Made by a program: the position numbers and the translations under genes. A stretch of DNA of 56,583 nucleotides from Leptospira sp. (lineage in GTDB: Bacteria; Spirochaetota; Leptospiria; Leptospirales; Leptospiraceae): assembly GCA_009991425.1 (NCBI GenBank), contig JAACWH010000036.1:1-56583 (forward strand). Direction: 5' to 3'. The notes beneath the pieces were generated by a model, which had not been told where the DNA came from, made no database searches, and saw only the letters and a program-made list of their open reading frames with translations. Below are positions 27,140 through 35,439 of this stretch, piece by piece (positions within the stretch are counted from its first letter, which is position 1; each line of letters starts with the position of its first letter).

Positions 27140-27285
27140 TTAAAACCTTTTAGAATAATTTTCAATATCTTCACCAAATTAATTTTTACAAAGAATGTAT
27201 CTAGCTTAAATTTAAATGGAAATGATTGTGAAATATTTTTTAAAAAACTCTTGCCTTCATTTTCTCATAATATAAAAAATAACCT

Positions 27286-28923
27286 ATGAAATTTCTATAT
27301 AAAATAATTATACTTTTCAGTATATTTTACTATTCTTCCGCTTATTCAGAAGACAAACCAAAGTTGGAAGATAAACCTCTTATTGGCGTAAAGACGGATC
27401 ATCCTCGTGATACTATGAGAACATTCATGACAAGTATGAATGATTATAAATCTTCCAAACAAAATGGAAATATCGAACGAGCTAATGAATCTTTAGAGAA
27501 AGCAATTCGAACTTTGAATTTAGATGATATTCCTTTTTTACTCCAGACTGAAAAAGGCGAAGAAGCTGCCATATATCTCAAAGAAACTATAGATAGAATT
27601 ATATCAATTGATTATGATTACATTCCAGATAATTCAGAAAAAGAAAATTCAGTTACAAGATGGCGTTTGAAAGATACAGAAATTACTATAAATAAAGCAG
27701 ATAAAGGCGAGAGGTCAGGCGAATTTCTCTTTTCTAAAGATACAGTTTATCGTTCAAAAGAATTTTATGATAAGGTAAAGCATCTTCCCTATCTAGAAGA
27801 CTCAGGTAAGGGTGCTCTTTACCAACAACCAGTATTAGAAAAAATTGTTCCTGCCTGGTCTAAGAAAATTTATTTCGGAATTGCTTTATGGCAATGGATA
27901 GGGATTGCAAGTGCTGTTTTCATTGGACTTATGTTCCGATTGATTTCAAGAGCGATACTAACTTTGATTCATAAGCTTGCAGCAAAATCTCAAACAGAAT
28001 GGGATGATAAAATAATAGAAGCTATATCGTCTCCTATTGGTTATATTGTTTCAACAGGTTTTTGGTATTTCTCTTTAGGAATTCTTAAATTAGAAGGAAC
28101 TATTCTTTCTATATTGACTTTTTCTATCCAAATTTTGTTGAGTGCTTTTATCATTTGGTTATTGTATGCTCTCGCAAATGTTTTTTCTGAGTATCTAACT
28201 GAAATAGATTCAGAGAATGGCAACAAGGGTATGGACAAACAAATTGCTAATCTTATTACCAGAACTATTAAAAGTGTAATCGTCTTATTCGGAGTTCTCA
28301 TAACAATCCAAAATATGGGAATAAATGTTATGTCATTGCTCGCAGGTCTTGGAATAGGAGGTTTAGCTTTTGCCTTAGCTGCCAAAGATACAGCAGCCAA
28401 CTTGTTCGGATCCATTATGATTTTGATAGATAGACCATTTAAGTTAGGTGATTGGATCAAAATTGGTTCGAATGAAGGAACAGTAGAAGAGATAGGATTA
28501 AGATCTACAAGAATAAGAACTTTCTATGATTCTGTCATTTCCATACCTAATATGGACATGGCTGTATCGCCTATTGATAATATGGGTCAAAGAAAATTTA
28601 GAAGAGTTGTTGCTAACCTTGGAATTACTTACGGGACTCCTGTCGCTAAAATCGAAGCTTTCATTGCAGGAATCAAAAAAATTATCCAGGATGAACCGAA
28701 TACTCGGAAAGAAAACTATCATGTTGTTTTCAATAAATTCGGAGATTTTAATCTAGAAATCTTAGTTTATGTATTTCTAAAGGTTCCAGATTGGTCTGTA
28801 GAGTTAGTGTCTAAACAAGATTTATATCTTAAAATTATAAGGTTGGCAGAAGATTTAGAAGTTGAGTTCGCTTTTCCAACGCAAACTTTACATGTGGAAT
28901 CCCTTCCTGATAATATGAAATAA
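27286..28923 (+). CDS. MscS-family mechanosensitive channel
   Basis: The 545-residue protein has a signal sequence (about 1-20), an extra periplasmic domain of about 180 residues, and about five membrane helices ending in the pore helix LLAGLGIGGLAFALAAKDTA (about 355-374). The MscS beta domain (GSIMILIDRPFKLGDWIKIG, in two parts) and a C-terminal cytoplasmic domain follow. The channel releases osmolytes on hypo-osmotic shock. The N-terminal extension places it among the larger MscS homologues. No strong ribosome-binding site is visible before the ATG. Confidence 0.92.
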   Translation: MKFLYKIIILFSIFYYSSAYSEDKPKLEDKPLIGVKTDHPRDTMRTFMTSMNDYKSSKQNGNIERANESLEKAIRTLNLDDIPFLLQTEKGEEAAIYLKETIDRIISIDYDYIPDNSEKENSVTRWRLKDTEITINKADKGERSGEFLFSKDTVYRSKEFYDKVKHLPYLEDSGKGALYQQPVLEKIVPAWSKKIYFGIALWQWIGIASAVFIGLMFRLISRAILTLIHKLAAKSQTEWDDKIIEAISSPIGYIVSTGFWYFSLGILKLEGTILSILTFSIQILLSAFIIWLLYALANVFSEYLTEIDSENGNKGMDKQIANLITRTIKSVIVLFGVLITIQNMGINVMSLLAGLGIGGLAFALAAKDTAANLFGSIMILIDRPFKLGDWIKIGSNEGTVEEIGLRSTRIRTFYDSVISIPNMDMAVSPIDNMGQRKFRRVVANLGITYGTPVAKIEAFIAGIKKIIQDEPNTRKENYHVVFNKFGDFNLEILVYVFLKVPDWSVELVSKQDLYLKIIRLAEDLEVEFAFPTQTLHVESLPDNMK

Positions 28924-28928
28924 ATTAT

Positions 28929-30059
28929 TTAGAAATGATAGCTTAATCCTATATAAAGGTATTTTAATTCTTCATTTCTTGGGACTCTAACATTGAATTG
29001 ATTATCATAGTAACTGCTTTTGAGGAACTCATCAATAAAATAAAATTGAGCTATCTCTTCTTGGTAATTTCCATTGGTTACTATGGTTGGAAATTCACTA
29101 TTTTTAGATTTAGTTTCTTTAGTAAAGCGGGTTAAATTATATCCAATGAAGAAATCAAAATTATCTAAACCATAGCTAAGTTCAGTTTCATATTCTTCTC
29201 CACCCATATTAACAATATTTGTTTTGCTGGCTAAGTTTCTGAAATAAAATGAATTGTCATTGTTTCTTATATCATTGCGATGAGATTGAAGATTGCCGCT
29301 TAATGGTTGGAATAATTTTCCAGTTACTTTGAGTTGCAAATCATCGATTAATTTGAAATATAAACTTATTCCAGCTTGATGAGAGAAAGTACGACTTTTT
29401 TCTTGAAGGGTATTATAGTATTGACCAATAGGAAATGAAATCACATCTGATTTACGATCGTAACTTTCTTGTATTTCTCGAATTCCCAATTCAGGTTGGA
29501 TCATTATACTTTTATGAATTGCATGGCTTCTCAGAACTTTGTATTGAATTTCTCTCCAATTATACTTTATCTGCCCAGGAAAGTATTCAAGTGGAAGATT
29601 ATTATTGAGATAGTAATCCCCTTTAAATTCTTTTCCACGTACCGATAAACCAAAAGTCCATTCTCCAGAAGGAGTTGTATAACTAATACCCAAATTTCCT
29701 AAAGGAGAAGTTTTTGAATTTGGTTGATTGTAATTTGAAAAGTTCTCAATATTATTAAAAACAATATTGTCTCTCTTTAATTCTCCGTTTTCATAATTCA
29801 AATTATTGAATCCATTATTTCCAGAAAAAGCATTTAAAAGATTATATGTATTATAAAAGTGTTTACCACTTGAAAGATGTGTATGGGAAGCTTGGCTAGT
29901 TCCTAAAATTGTGAATTTAAATCCAGGTCTAATAAAATCAGAAGCAGGTATTCTAAATGTTTTTTTCTTATATTGAGAGTTATCATCTTGAGCTAATAAA
30001 AAAGTGAAGTTAGCTAAAATTAAAAAACTAATAAGGAACTTTTGCAATTTATTCACCAT
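28929..30059 (-). CDS. Predicted outer-membrane beta-barrel protein
   Basis: The 376-residue protein has a signal peptide (about 1-23, ending LLAQ), then many alternating amphipathic strands (LGISYTTPSGEWTFGLSVRG, AGISLYFKLIDDLQLKVTG, ETELSYGLDNFDFFIGYNL) and a C-terminal strand YIGLSYHF ending in Phe, typical of BAM-assembled barrels. About 14 strands seem plausible. It is the last gene of the TRL lipoprotein operon; its start (ATGGTGAATAAATTG) overlaps the previous stop by 11 bases. The first codons are a copy of those of the second TRL gene. Function unknown; perhaps a porin-like partner for the lipoproteins. Confidence 0.8.
   Translation of the reverse strand: MVNKLQKFLISFLILANFTFLLAQDDNSQYKKKTFRIPASDFIRPGFKFTILGTSQASHTHLSSGKHFYNTYNLLNAFSGNNGFNNLNYENGELKRDNIVFNNIENFSNYNQPNSKTSPLGNLGISYTTPSGEWTFGLSVRGKEFKGDYYLNNNLPLEYFPGQIKYNWREIQYKVLRSHAIHKSIMIQPELGIREIQESYDRKSDVISFPIGQYYNTLQEKSRTFSHQAGISLYFKLIDDLQLKVTGKLFQPLSGNLQSHRNDIRNNDNSFYFRNLASKTNIVNMGGEEYETELSYGLDNFDFFIGYNLTRFTKETKSKNSEFPTIVTNGNYQEEIAQFYFIDEFLKSSYYDNQFNVRVPRNEELKYLYIGLSYHF
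30037..30057 (-). repeat. 21-bp direct repeat, copy 1 (gene junction)
   Basis: The stretch AACTTTTGCAATTTATTCAC plus one C is identical to bases 30694-30714. In both places it spans the stop codon of a TRL gene and the first codons (VNKLQKF) of the following gene. Confidence 0.8.
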
Positions 30060-30384
30060 ATACTAATACACAATCCTCATAATATAAAGGAAAAATAGTC
30101 ATTGATGATCGGTCTATTACTGCAATTTTTGTTATTCCACCATTCTCCGCGGCTTCTTCTAAACTACCACCTACCCCATAATAAAGGAAAAATAAATTTC
30201 CGAAATAGCTACTATAAGAACATGATTTTCCTACTTTCTTAATTTCATTCGATGTAATCGAATTTTTATTTCCTGCTGATATATGATGTTTAGTCGCTCC
30301 ATAGAATGCAAAAACTGGTGAAGATACACATTTAGTTAAAAGTAATATTGGAATCAAAAGAATAAAATATTTTACGAATTTCAT
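30049..30384 (-). CDS. TRL-family lipoprotein (third of three)
   Basis: The start is at ATG 30384, 7 bases after AAAGGAG; the longer frame from 30411 is not needed. The 111-residue product has a lipoprotein signal (LIPILLLTKC), a short linker and a TRL domain: KKVGKSCSYSSYFGNLFFLYYG, NGGITKIAVIDRSS, ending CVLVYGE. The glycine- and 'GITKI..ID'-containing core and the YGE end are the hallmarks I know for the TRL-like family. Function unknown. The ribosome-binding site is embedded in the last codons of the preceding gene. Confidence 0.78.
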   Translation of the reverse strand: MKFVKYFILLIPILLLTKCVSSPVFAFYGATKHHISAGNKNSITSNEIKKVGKSCSYSSYFGNLFFLYYGVGGSLEEAAENGGITKIAVIDRSSMTIFPLYYEDCVLVYGE

Positions 30385-30386
30385 TC

Positions 30387-30713
30387 TTATTCTCCTTTTA
30401 CTATTGTGCAATATTCACTATAGGCCCAAAAAACATTTACAAATGTGTGATCAATACTTGCGATTCTTTTAATACCATTTTCCATACTAATGCTTCCAGC
30501 AGCAGAATCTCCCCACATAAAAAGATTAAACACATGATAGTTACAACCTTCAGCTGATTTTAAAGGTTGAACAGTATTAGATTGATTGAATTCACCTGGG
30601 AATGTGGTGTTAGTAAAAGCCAAACCGAATGTAGGACCATTTGTCTTTACAAAAGGTATACAATTTACTATTAACATTAATAAAATGATAAAAAACTTTT
30701 GCAATTTATTCAC
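30387..30713 (-). CDS. TRL-family lipoprotein (second of three)
   Basis: I place the start at GTG 30713 (VNKLQKFFIILLMLIVNC), inside the end of the first TRL gene (GTGAATAA overlap of 8 bases), giving 108 residues with a proper lipoprotein signal. The longer frame from 30779 would bury the signal. The TRL core is SAEGCNYHVFNLFMWGDSAAG, ENGIKRIASIDHT, CTIVKGE. Expression presumably depends on coupling to the upstream gene because no independent ribosome-binding site is clear. Confidence 0.72.
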   Translation of the reverse strand: MNKLQKFFIILLMLIVNCIPFVKTNGPTFGLAFTNTTFPGEFNQSNTVQPLKSAEGCNYHVFNLFMWGDSAAGSISMENGIKRIASIDHTFVNVFWAYSEYCTIVKGE

Positions 30714-30714
30714 C
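30694..30714 (-). repeat. 21-bp direct repeat, copy 2 (gene junction)
   Basis: Identical to 30037-30057. It spans the stop of the first TRL gene and the GTG start region of the second. The pair suggests duplication or recombination through gene junctions in this operon. Confidence 0.8.
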
Positions 30715-31086
30715 TGCAACTGTAGTACAAAATCTATGATAGACGAATGAAAGTATTGCAAATTGTTCATAGGATACAAATGCGATCTTTTTAATATTAG
30801 CTTCTTTCACGATTGTCCCAACACTTGAATCCCCAAAGGAGGCAATATAAAGAATGGAATGATTACAGTTAGTATGAACTAATTTGGATTCGGCATTTTC
30901 ACCAAGACCTCCTGGCAAATGATTCATGTGAAAAACATATCCTCCTTTAAAAAACAAGGAATTAAAATTACTATATTCCGGTGTTGGGTTTGTATTGTTG
31001 GATTGATTGTATTGGTTCCATACATTTACAGCGGAACAGTTAATGATTATAAGTGCAAAAAATAAGTAAAAACTTAAAACTTTCAT
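30706..31086 (-). CDS. TRL-family lipoprotein (first of three)
   Basis: The 126-residue product has signal YLFFALIIINC with lipobox Cys17, a longer Asn/Ser-rich linker (NQYNQSNNTNPTPEYSN), and a TRL core: VHTNCNHSILYIASFGDSSVG, ANIKKIAFVSY, CTTVAGE. It heads the minus-strand operon of three TRL genes and the barrel protein. The three paralogues differ strongly in sequence, so the duplications are old or fast-evolving. The upstream region holds a TGACAA palindrome (31111-31125). Confidence 0.75.
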   Translation of the reverse strand: MKVLSFYLFFALIIINCSAVNVWNQYNQSNNTNPTPEYSNFNSLFFKGGYVFHMNHLPGGLGENAESKLVHTNCNHSILYIASFGDSSVGTIVKEANIKKIAFVSYEQFAILSFVYHRFCTTVAGE

Positions 31087-31110
31087 TAGTAGAGTATAAC
31101 CTTATAAAGC

Positions 31111-31125
31111 TGACAAAAATTGTCA
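31111..31125. promoter_or_regulatory. Palindrome upstream of the TRL operon
   Basis: TGACAA-AAA-TTGTCA is a perfect 6-bp inverted repeat 25-39 bases before the first TRL start codon. On the minus strand it contains TTGACA, with TATAAG/TATACT-like sequences following, so it overlaps a likely promoter. The position suits a repressor operator. Confidence 0.5.
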
Positions 31126-31255
31126 ATCAACAAAGCAATGTTTTATGATAGTTTACATTTTAGTGACATAACTTAGGAGATTGCTTCAACCTTCAAAAGT
31201 AATCTTTTATAAAATTTTTTTAAACTTTTGAACATTTTTTATAAAAATTGTTTGA

Positions 31256-31311
31256 CAATATTTTGTGCAATGCAACATTGAGATTGTGCATTGCACAAAA
31301 TCGAAATATTG
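31256..31311 (+). promoter_or_regulatory. Twin palindromic boxes / long inverted repeat before the phasin gene
   Basis: Arms ATTTTGTGCAATGCA (31260-31274) and TGCATTGCACAAAAT (31287-31301) are perfect 15-bp complements, extended by CAATATT/AATATTG at the outer ends (31256-31262, 31305-31311). The same DNA can be read as two similar boxes, TTGTGCAATGCAACA (31263-31277) and TTGTGCATTGCACAA (31284-31298), 21 bp apart, two helical turns. The latter is almost fully palindromic. TTGACA at 31252-31257 could be a -35. TGC/GCA-rich boxes of this type resemble the sites of PhaR-type regulators at phasin genes; alternatively the hairpin acts in the mRNA leader. Confidence 0.6.
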
Positions 31312-31324
31312 GAGAAACCCAAAA

Positions 31325-31702
31325 ATGGAAAAATTAGTAATAGATATTCTCAACGCTGGAATCGGATTGTTTCAATCTGGAAAAGATGGTCTTAGCAAAG
31401 CAACTGTAGATCTTGAAAAGACTTACAATGAAATGATTGCAAAAGGTTCACAAGACAATTCTGAAGCAGCTATTGCACTTAGAGAATCAGTAGATAAAGT
31501 TATTGGTGATATTAAAGAATTCACTAGCGTTGCAGGAAAAAACTATGACGAAACAAGATCTAAAATTGTAGAAAACTACAACAAGATCACTGAAGAAATC
31601 AAAAGCAAAATGCCAGAAGGCAAAATTGAAGAAGTAAAAGCAAAAATCAATGAAGTTGCTGAATCAATTAAAAAGTCTAGCACTCCAAAAGCTAACGCTT
31701 AA
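31325..31702 (+). CDS. Phasin-like granule-associated protein
   Basis: Start ATG 31325 follows GGAG. The 125-residue protein is all-helical and Lys/Glu-rich with a hydrophobic first helix ([22 protein letters not shown]) and a coiled coil to the end ([16 protein letters not shown]). This is the layout of phasin-related proteins that coat polyhydroxyalkanoate granules. No PHA synthase gene is in the window. An in-frame ATG at 31265 lies inside the twin-box operator and is rejected. A strong terminator follows, so it is a single-gene unit. Confidence 0.8.
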   Translation: MEKLVIDILNAGIGLFQSGKDGLSKATVDLEKTYNEMIAKGSQDNSEAAIALRESVDKVIGDIKEFTSVAGKNYDETRSKIVENYNKITEEIKSKMPEGKIEEVKAKINEVAESIKKSSTPKANA

Positions 31703-31728
31703 TTTAACAATTTCTTTAAATTAAATCG

Positions 31729-31757
31729 AAGCCCGCCAATTTAGGTGGGCTTTTTTT
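31729..31757 (+). terminator. Rho-independent terminator of the phasin gene
   Basis: AAGCCCGCC (31729-31737), loop AATTTA, GGTGGGCTT, then a run of seven T. The GC stem followed directly by U's 27 bases after the stop is a textbook intrinsic terminator. Confidence 0.9.
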
Positions 31758-32006
31758 ATGTCATAATTCAATAAACTTAAAAATCTTTTTACAAACTTAT
31801 AGTTATTCCAAATAAAGAATTGTGGTTTATGATTATGTAAAAATAAATATTGCAACAATAACTTCAATATATGTTAAAGTTTCAGATGTTATGTATATAA
31901 AAAATTGATCACAATACGTTATTTCACTAAGCTAACTATTATTTCAGTTTCTACCAGTAAGTGTTCGTATTTAGTGCTAAAGAAATCTTAACAAAAAACA
32001 ACTTGA

Positions 32007-32038
32007 CTATCTTAAAGGAAAACTATTCTTTAAGATAG
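32007..32038 (+). promoter_or_regulatory. Perfect hairpin abutting a start codon
   Basis: CTATCTTAAAG (32007-32017) and CTTTAAGATAG (32028-32038) are perfect 11-bp complements around a 10-base loop, and the ATG at 32039 follows immediately. The only Shine-Dalgarno-like bases (AAGGA, 32015-32019) lie in the stem and loop. The rest of the 280-base gap from 31758 is AT-rich with no other feature I can name. The hairpin could gate translation or be an operator. Confidence 0.55.
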
Positions 32039-32851
32039 ATGCTATTTAGAAAAGGTATATTTCTTTGTTTAATGTTTATGATTTCTTGTCAATTAGCCGA
32101 TTTAAGAAACGGACAATTTGAGGACGGCGAAGTCCCAGAAGATTTGATACAAGAGGGTAAATTAAAATTAAATCAACCAGTTGATCCTGCATTAAATCCA
32201 GAAAAATGGAAAAACGTTGATACGATAGAATTATTTCTAATTGATTATTGGAATTCATCTTTTGTAAGGTTTTTCACTCCTATTCCAGAATCAGTTCAAG
32301 CTATGAAGGCTACCATTTCTTTGAATTCCACAAATATGAAACTAGAATTTACTGATGGTAGATACCGTGGTAAAATTCTAGGTATTGAAAATGGCGAAAG
32401 TTATACAATCGACAAAGAATTAGGTAAAGTTTTTAGCAAAGATTCAGAATTGAAATTATACCTTGAGTCTCTTCGTATATATATTCTTCTTCCAATTATT
32501 GCTCATAAATTTGAAAAAATTTATTTCATTGGAAACTTAGGAATCGGAGAGAGAAGTTATTCCGAAATTTTTGCAACAAATGGATCATGGACTCCTAGTA
32601 AGGATTTTGATCAATATAAAATCCTAATTAGAGAAGACACTGGATCAATAGAGTTTATACATTTTACTTACAGAGATGTTTTTGATTCTTATAAGGGTGT
32701 TTTACATTATGAAGACTATACTGAATTAAATGGAAGGATGATTCCATTTAAGATATCAATTAAAGATGATATTATCGATAATTCTTTCATTCATCACTTA
32801 CAGATTGGTACAGTTAAATTATTGGATTCAAATAATAATATAATACCTTAA
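32039..32851 (+). CDS. Lipoprotein of unknown function, possibly LolA/LolB-like fold
   Basis: The 270-residue protein has lipoprotein signal IFLCLMFMISC (Cys17). The mature part is rich in strands (MKATISLNSTNMKLEFTDG, GKILGIENGESYTIDK, FDQYKILIREDTGSIEFIHFTYRD split at S), reminiscent of the half-barrel outer-membrane lipoprotein-sorting fold, where a lipid-like ligand is held. The similarity is by eye only. It is preceded by a hairpin abutting the ATG, and its stop overlaps the next ATG by one base, coupling it to a methyltransferase gene. Confidence 0.72.
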   Translation: MLFRKGIFLCLMFMISCQLADLRNGQFEDGEVPEDLIQEGKLKLNQPVDPALNPEKWKNVDTIELFLIDYWNSSFVRFFTPIPESVQAMKATISLNSTNMKLEFTDGRYRGKILGIENGESYTIDKELGKVFSKDSELKLYLESLRIYILLPIIAHKFEKIYFIGNLGIGERSYSEIFATNGSWTPSKDFDQYKILIREDTGSIEFIHFTYRDVFDSYKGVLHYEDYTELNGRMIPFKISIKDDIIDNSFIHHLQIGTVKLLDSNNNIIP

Positions 32852-33507
32852 TGGACCAAAGGTGTATACTTTGTTCTTCAATGGATGTAGAATTATACAT
32901 CGCCAATCTTAGATCTAAAAATTATTTTAAATGCAATAATTGCTTTTTAATATTTGTGGATACTAAATTTCATTTAAATTTTTCTGAGCAAAAACTTCGT
33001 TATGATTTTCATGAAAATTCAATTGATAACCCAGGATATGTATCTTTTTTAAAAAAATGTATAAACCCAACACTTCCTTATATTTGGAAACTTGGAAAAA
33101 ACTCTGATCTCCAAGGCTTAGATTTTGGATCTGGCCCCAGTCCTACACTATCTGAGATTCTTAGCCAAAATAACCTTAAAGTTGATAATTATGACCCAAT
33201 ATATTTTAAAGAGTTTCCAACAAAAAAATATGATTTTATTTTTTCTACTGAGGTTTGGGAACATTTTCATGAACCATTAGTTGAAATCCAAAAAATAAAA
33301 AATTTATTAAAACCTTCAGCTGTAGTTTCTGTTATGACTTCTACTTGGAATGATGGAACAGATTTTGAGACATGGTATTATCCTAAAGATGAAACTCATG
33401 TATGCTTTTTTCATGAAAAAACATTTTCTAAAATCGGAGATATTTTTAACTTTGAAATTTTAGAGAATCCTATGGATTCTATTTGGATATTTCAAAACGT
33501 AAGTTAA
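32851..33507 (+). CDS. SAM-dependent methyltransferase with N-terminal Zn-ribbon-like Cys motif
   Basis: The 218-residue protein has an N-terminal C-x2-C (RCILCSS) and C-x2-C (FKCNNCFL) pair, likely a small Zn ribbon, followed by a class I methyltransferase: motif I GLDFGSGPSPTLSE (about 90), acidic residue in VDNYDP, and TEVWEHFHEP. Such Zn-ribbon methyltransferases often modify sugars or lipids in surface polysaccharide loci, although no glycan genes are adjacent. It is coupled by a one-base TAATG overlap to the lipoprotein upstream. Confidence 0.87.
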   Translation: MDQRCILCSSMDVELYIANLRSKNYFKCNNCFLIFVDTKFHLNFSEQKLRYDFHENSIDNPGYVSFLKKCINPTLPYIWKLGKNSDLQGLDFGSGPSPTLSEILSQNNLKVDNYDPIYFKEFPTKKYDFIFSTEVWEHFHEPLVEIQKIKNLLKPSAVVSVMTSTWNDGTDFETWYYPKDETHVCFFHEKTFSKIGDIFNFEILENPMDSIWIFQNVS

Positions 33508-33553
33508 ACTTTTACTTGAATTAAAATTTCCTTTCTGTATCATGTAATTTCCA

Positions 33554-35122
33554 ATGAGCCTTTATTCAAAGATAAGTCAAAACGTACTCCAACCCTACCA
33601 GAATTTAGATTATTTAAGCAAGGCGAGAGCAAAATATCTTTTTATAATCCAATTTATTTTTGGTATGGTTATGATAGTTGGTAACTCGCTAATTTTTCTC
33701 GTAGTTCCTAAATTAGGATTAAATACATTAATAATAATTATACCATCATTTACAGGAGTATTAATTTCAGTTTATTTCTTAAAGACCAATCGTTATAAAA
33801 CAGCAAGTACAATATTTATCTTCATTATAATGATGGGTGTTATGGGAGGAATGGTAAGTAAATTATTTATTTCTCCAATTCAATCTTTATCTACTTATGT
33901 CTTTTTTGGCTTTTCTGCTCTAGTTCTATGCACACTTTTTTCTGGTGTAACTGTATTATCAATTATCACGACTGCTTTTGTTGGATTGAACACCTTTCTT
34001 TTTGTTTATGTAACTCCTATGTTAGATAGCGCTCAAAAAGAATTATTCCGATTGAACTACTTTGATAGCCTACTTGGAATAATTATGACTTATTCAGTAG
34101 GAGTATTGACTATAAGGATTTTTAGAAAAAATTATAGAATAATTCAGACAGAAGTATCAAATTTTTCTGAACTGAATGATTTTATTAAAATGAATTTAAA
34201 AGATAACTCTAAAAATGTATTAGATGTTTCTAATATGTTGATAGACCAAATGAAGAATTTAAATGAAAAATCACAAGTTCAGTCGACTTACGTTCAGGAA
34301 GTTGTTCATTCTTTAGATTCCCTCGAAGAAAGATTAGATTCAATTTCAGAACGAGCACAGAAGCAAGAAGATAGCATGTATGCTTCTAAGGAGAAGACCA
34401 GTTCTCTATCTAGCACAATGAAAAATATGTCCTTAGAAACATCGAGTTTGCTAAAGAAAATTGAAGATATGATTGTAAGTTACAATAACGCAGAAAATAA
34501 CATTCTGGTTATGAAAGATAGTATGGACTCTATTCGAGATAGCTCCACGGAAATGAGCAAAATTTTAAAGATCATAAATGATATTTCAGGAAAAGTGAAT
34601 ATGCTTGCACTGAATGCTGCTATTGAAGCAGCAAGAGCAGGTGAGGCTGGTAGAGGCTTTTCTGTTGTTGCAGATGAAATTGGGAAATTAGCTGAGAGAA
34701 CTAGTAGTAGCGTGAAAGGCATTGATCATTTAATTAATAAGAATAATGACGATGTTCTTTCTGGAAGTAAACAAATTGACTTTGCAATTTCAGATTCATC
34801 TAAAGTAGCTGAAGGCATACAATCAATACGAGACCTATTAATTTATTTGAAAACTCAAACAGAAAAGCAATCAAATGCTAATGATGAGCTAGAAAAAGAT
34901 TCTAATTCAGTGGCCTTGCTTTCATTAGAGATAACGGAAGCTACGAACAATTCTAGAAATCAAACGAAAATAATTTCAGATTCAGCGGGATCTATTAAAA
35001 TGTTTAACGATGAATTGATTCAAACGATTCAAGTTGTTACAGAATCTTCGGAGAAGCTTTCTAGTTTAATTGAAGGACTGAATAAAAAAATTGAAATGCA
35101 TGAAAATCAACAAGAAAGTTAA
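33554..35122 (+). CDS. Methyl-accepting chemotaxis protein with multi-pass membrane sensor
   Basis: The 522-residue protein has about six membrane segments in residues 25-200, with no large periplasmic ligand domain, and a long cytoplasmic coiled coil. The conserved hairpin tip ([20 protein letters not shown], about 352-371) and following [13 protein letters not shown] are the CheA/CheW contact region. No clear HAMP domain. The membrane domain may sense a membrane or intracellular cue rather than a periplasmic ligand. Convergent with the small secreted-protein gene 5 bases away. Confidence 0.94.
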   Translation: MSLYSKISQNVLQPYQNLDYLSKARAKYLFIIQFIFGMVMIVGNSLIFLVVPKLGLNTLIIIIPSFTGVLISVYFLKTNRYKTASTIFIFIIMMGVMGGMVSKLFISPIQSLSTYVFFGFSALVLCTLFSGVTVLSIITTAFVGLNTFLFVYVTPMLDSAQKELFRLNYFDSLLGIIMTYSVGVLTIRIFRKNYRIIQTEVSNFSELNDFIKMNLKDNSKNVLDVSNMLIDQMKNLNEKSQVQSTYVQEVVHSLDSLEERLDSISERAQKQEDSMYASKEKTSSLSSTMKNMSLETSSLLKKIEDMIVSYNNAENNILVMKDSMDSIRDSSTEMSKILKIINDISGKVNMLALNAAIEAARAGEAGRGFSVVADEIGKLAERTSSSVKGIDHLINKNNDDVLSGSKQIDFAISDSSKVAEGIQSIRDLLIYLKTQTEKQSNANDELEKDSNSVALLSLEITEATNNSRNQTKIISDSAGSIKMFNDELIQTIQVVTESSEKLSSLIEGLNKKIEMHENQQES

Positions 35123-35127
35123 GTAAA

Positions 35128-35403
35128 TTATTTTTGACTAGCTTCAGTTTGATCTTTAATTTTTGAAACACAACTCATAGCAAAACCTTCCATGACATAA
35201 CAAATTGCATCATTCGTTTCGCATTTTAATGTTTTATCATACTCCTGTCCATTTACAACTGTAGGAATTGACACACAATAAAATTTATCTTGAGCAAGAT
35301 TCGGATTTGTGGTCTGTTGAGAACTATCCTGAGAGTAGATTGAAGTATTCAAACTGAAAATTGATATAAAGAATAAACTCATTAATTTAAAATTATTGCT
35401 CAT
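35128..35403 (-). CDS. Small secreted protein with paired cysteines
   Basis: The 91-residue protein has a signal peptide ending NTSIYSQ and a mature part of about 68 residues with four Cys (FYCVSIP, LKCETND, AICYVME, MSCVSKI), which could form two disulfides. It lacks a lipobox. Function unknown; it belongs to the many small spirochaete periplasmic proteins. It ends 5 bases from the convergent chemotaxis receptor gene. Confidence 0.72.
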   Translation of the reverse strand: MSNNFKLMSLFFISIFSLNTSIYSQDSSQQTTNPNLAQDKFYCVSIPTVVNGQEYDKTLKCETNDAICYVMEGFAMSCVSKIKDQTEASQK

Positions 35404-35439
35404 AATAAAAATTTAAAGATATAAGGTCTTTTGTCAATC

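Noticed and set aside
28041..28460. 139-codon open frame antisense to the MscS gene
   Set aside because: It lies wholly inside a well-supported channel gene, has no ribosome-binding site and reads as a shadow of the membrane-helix codons.
30714..30779. N-terminal extension of the second TRL gene
   Set aside because: It would place 22 hydrophilic residues before the lipoprotein signal and lies in the first TRL gene; GTG 30713 fits better.
31265..31324. N-terminal extension of the phasin-like gene
   Set aside because: Those bases form the inverted repeat; a good ribosome-binding site precedes ATG 31325.
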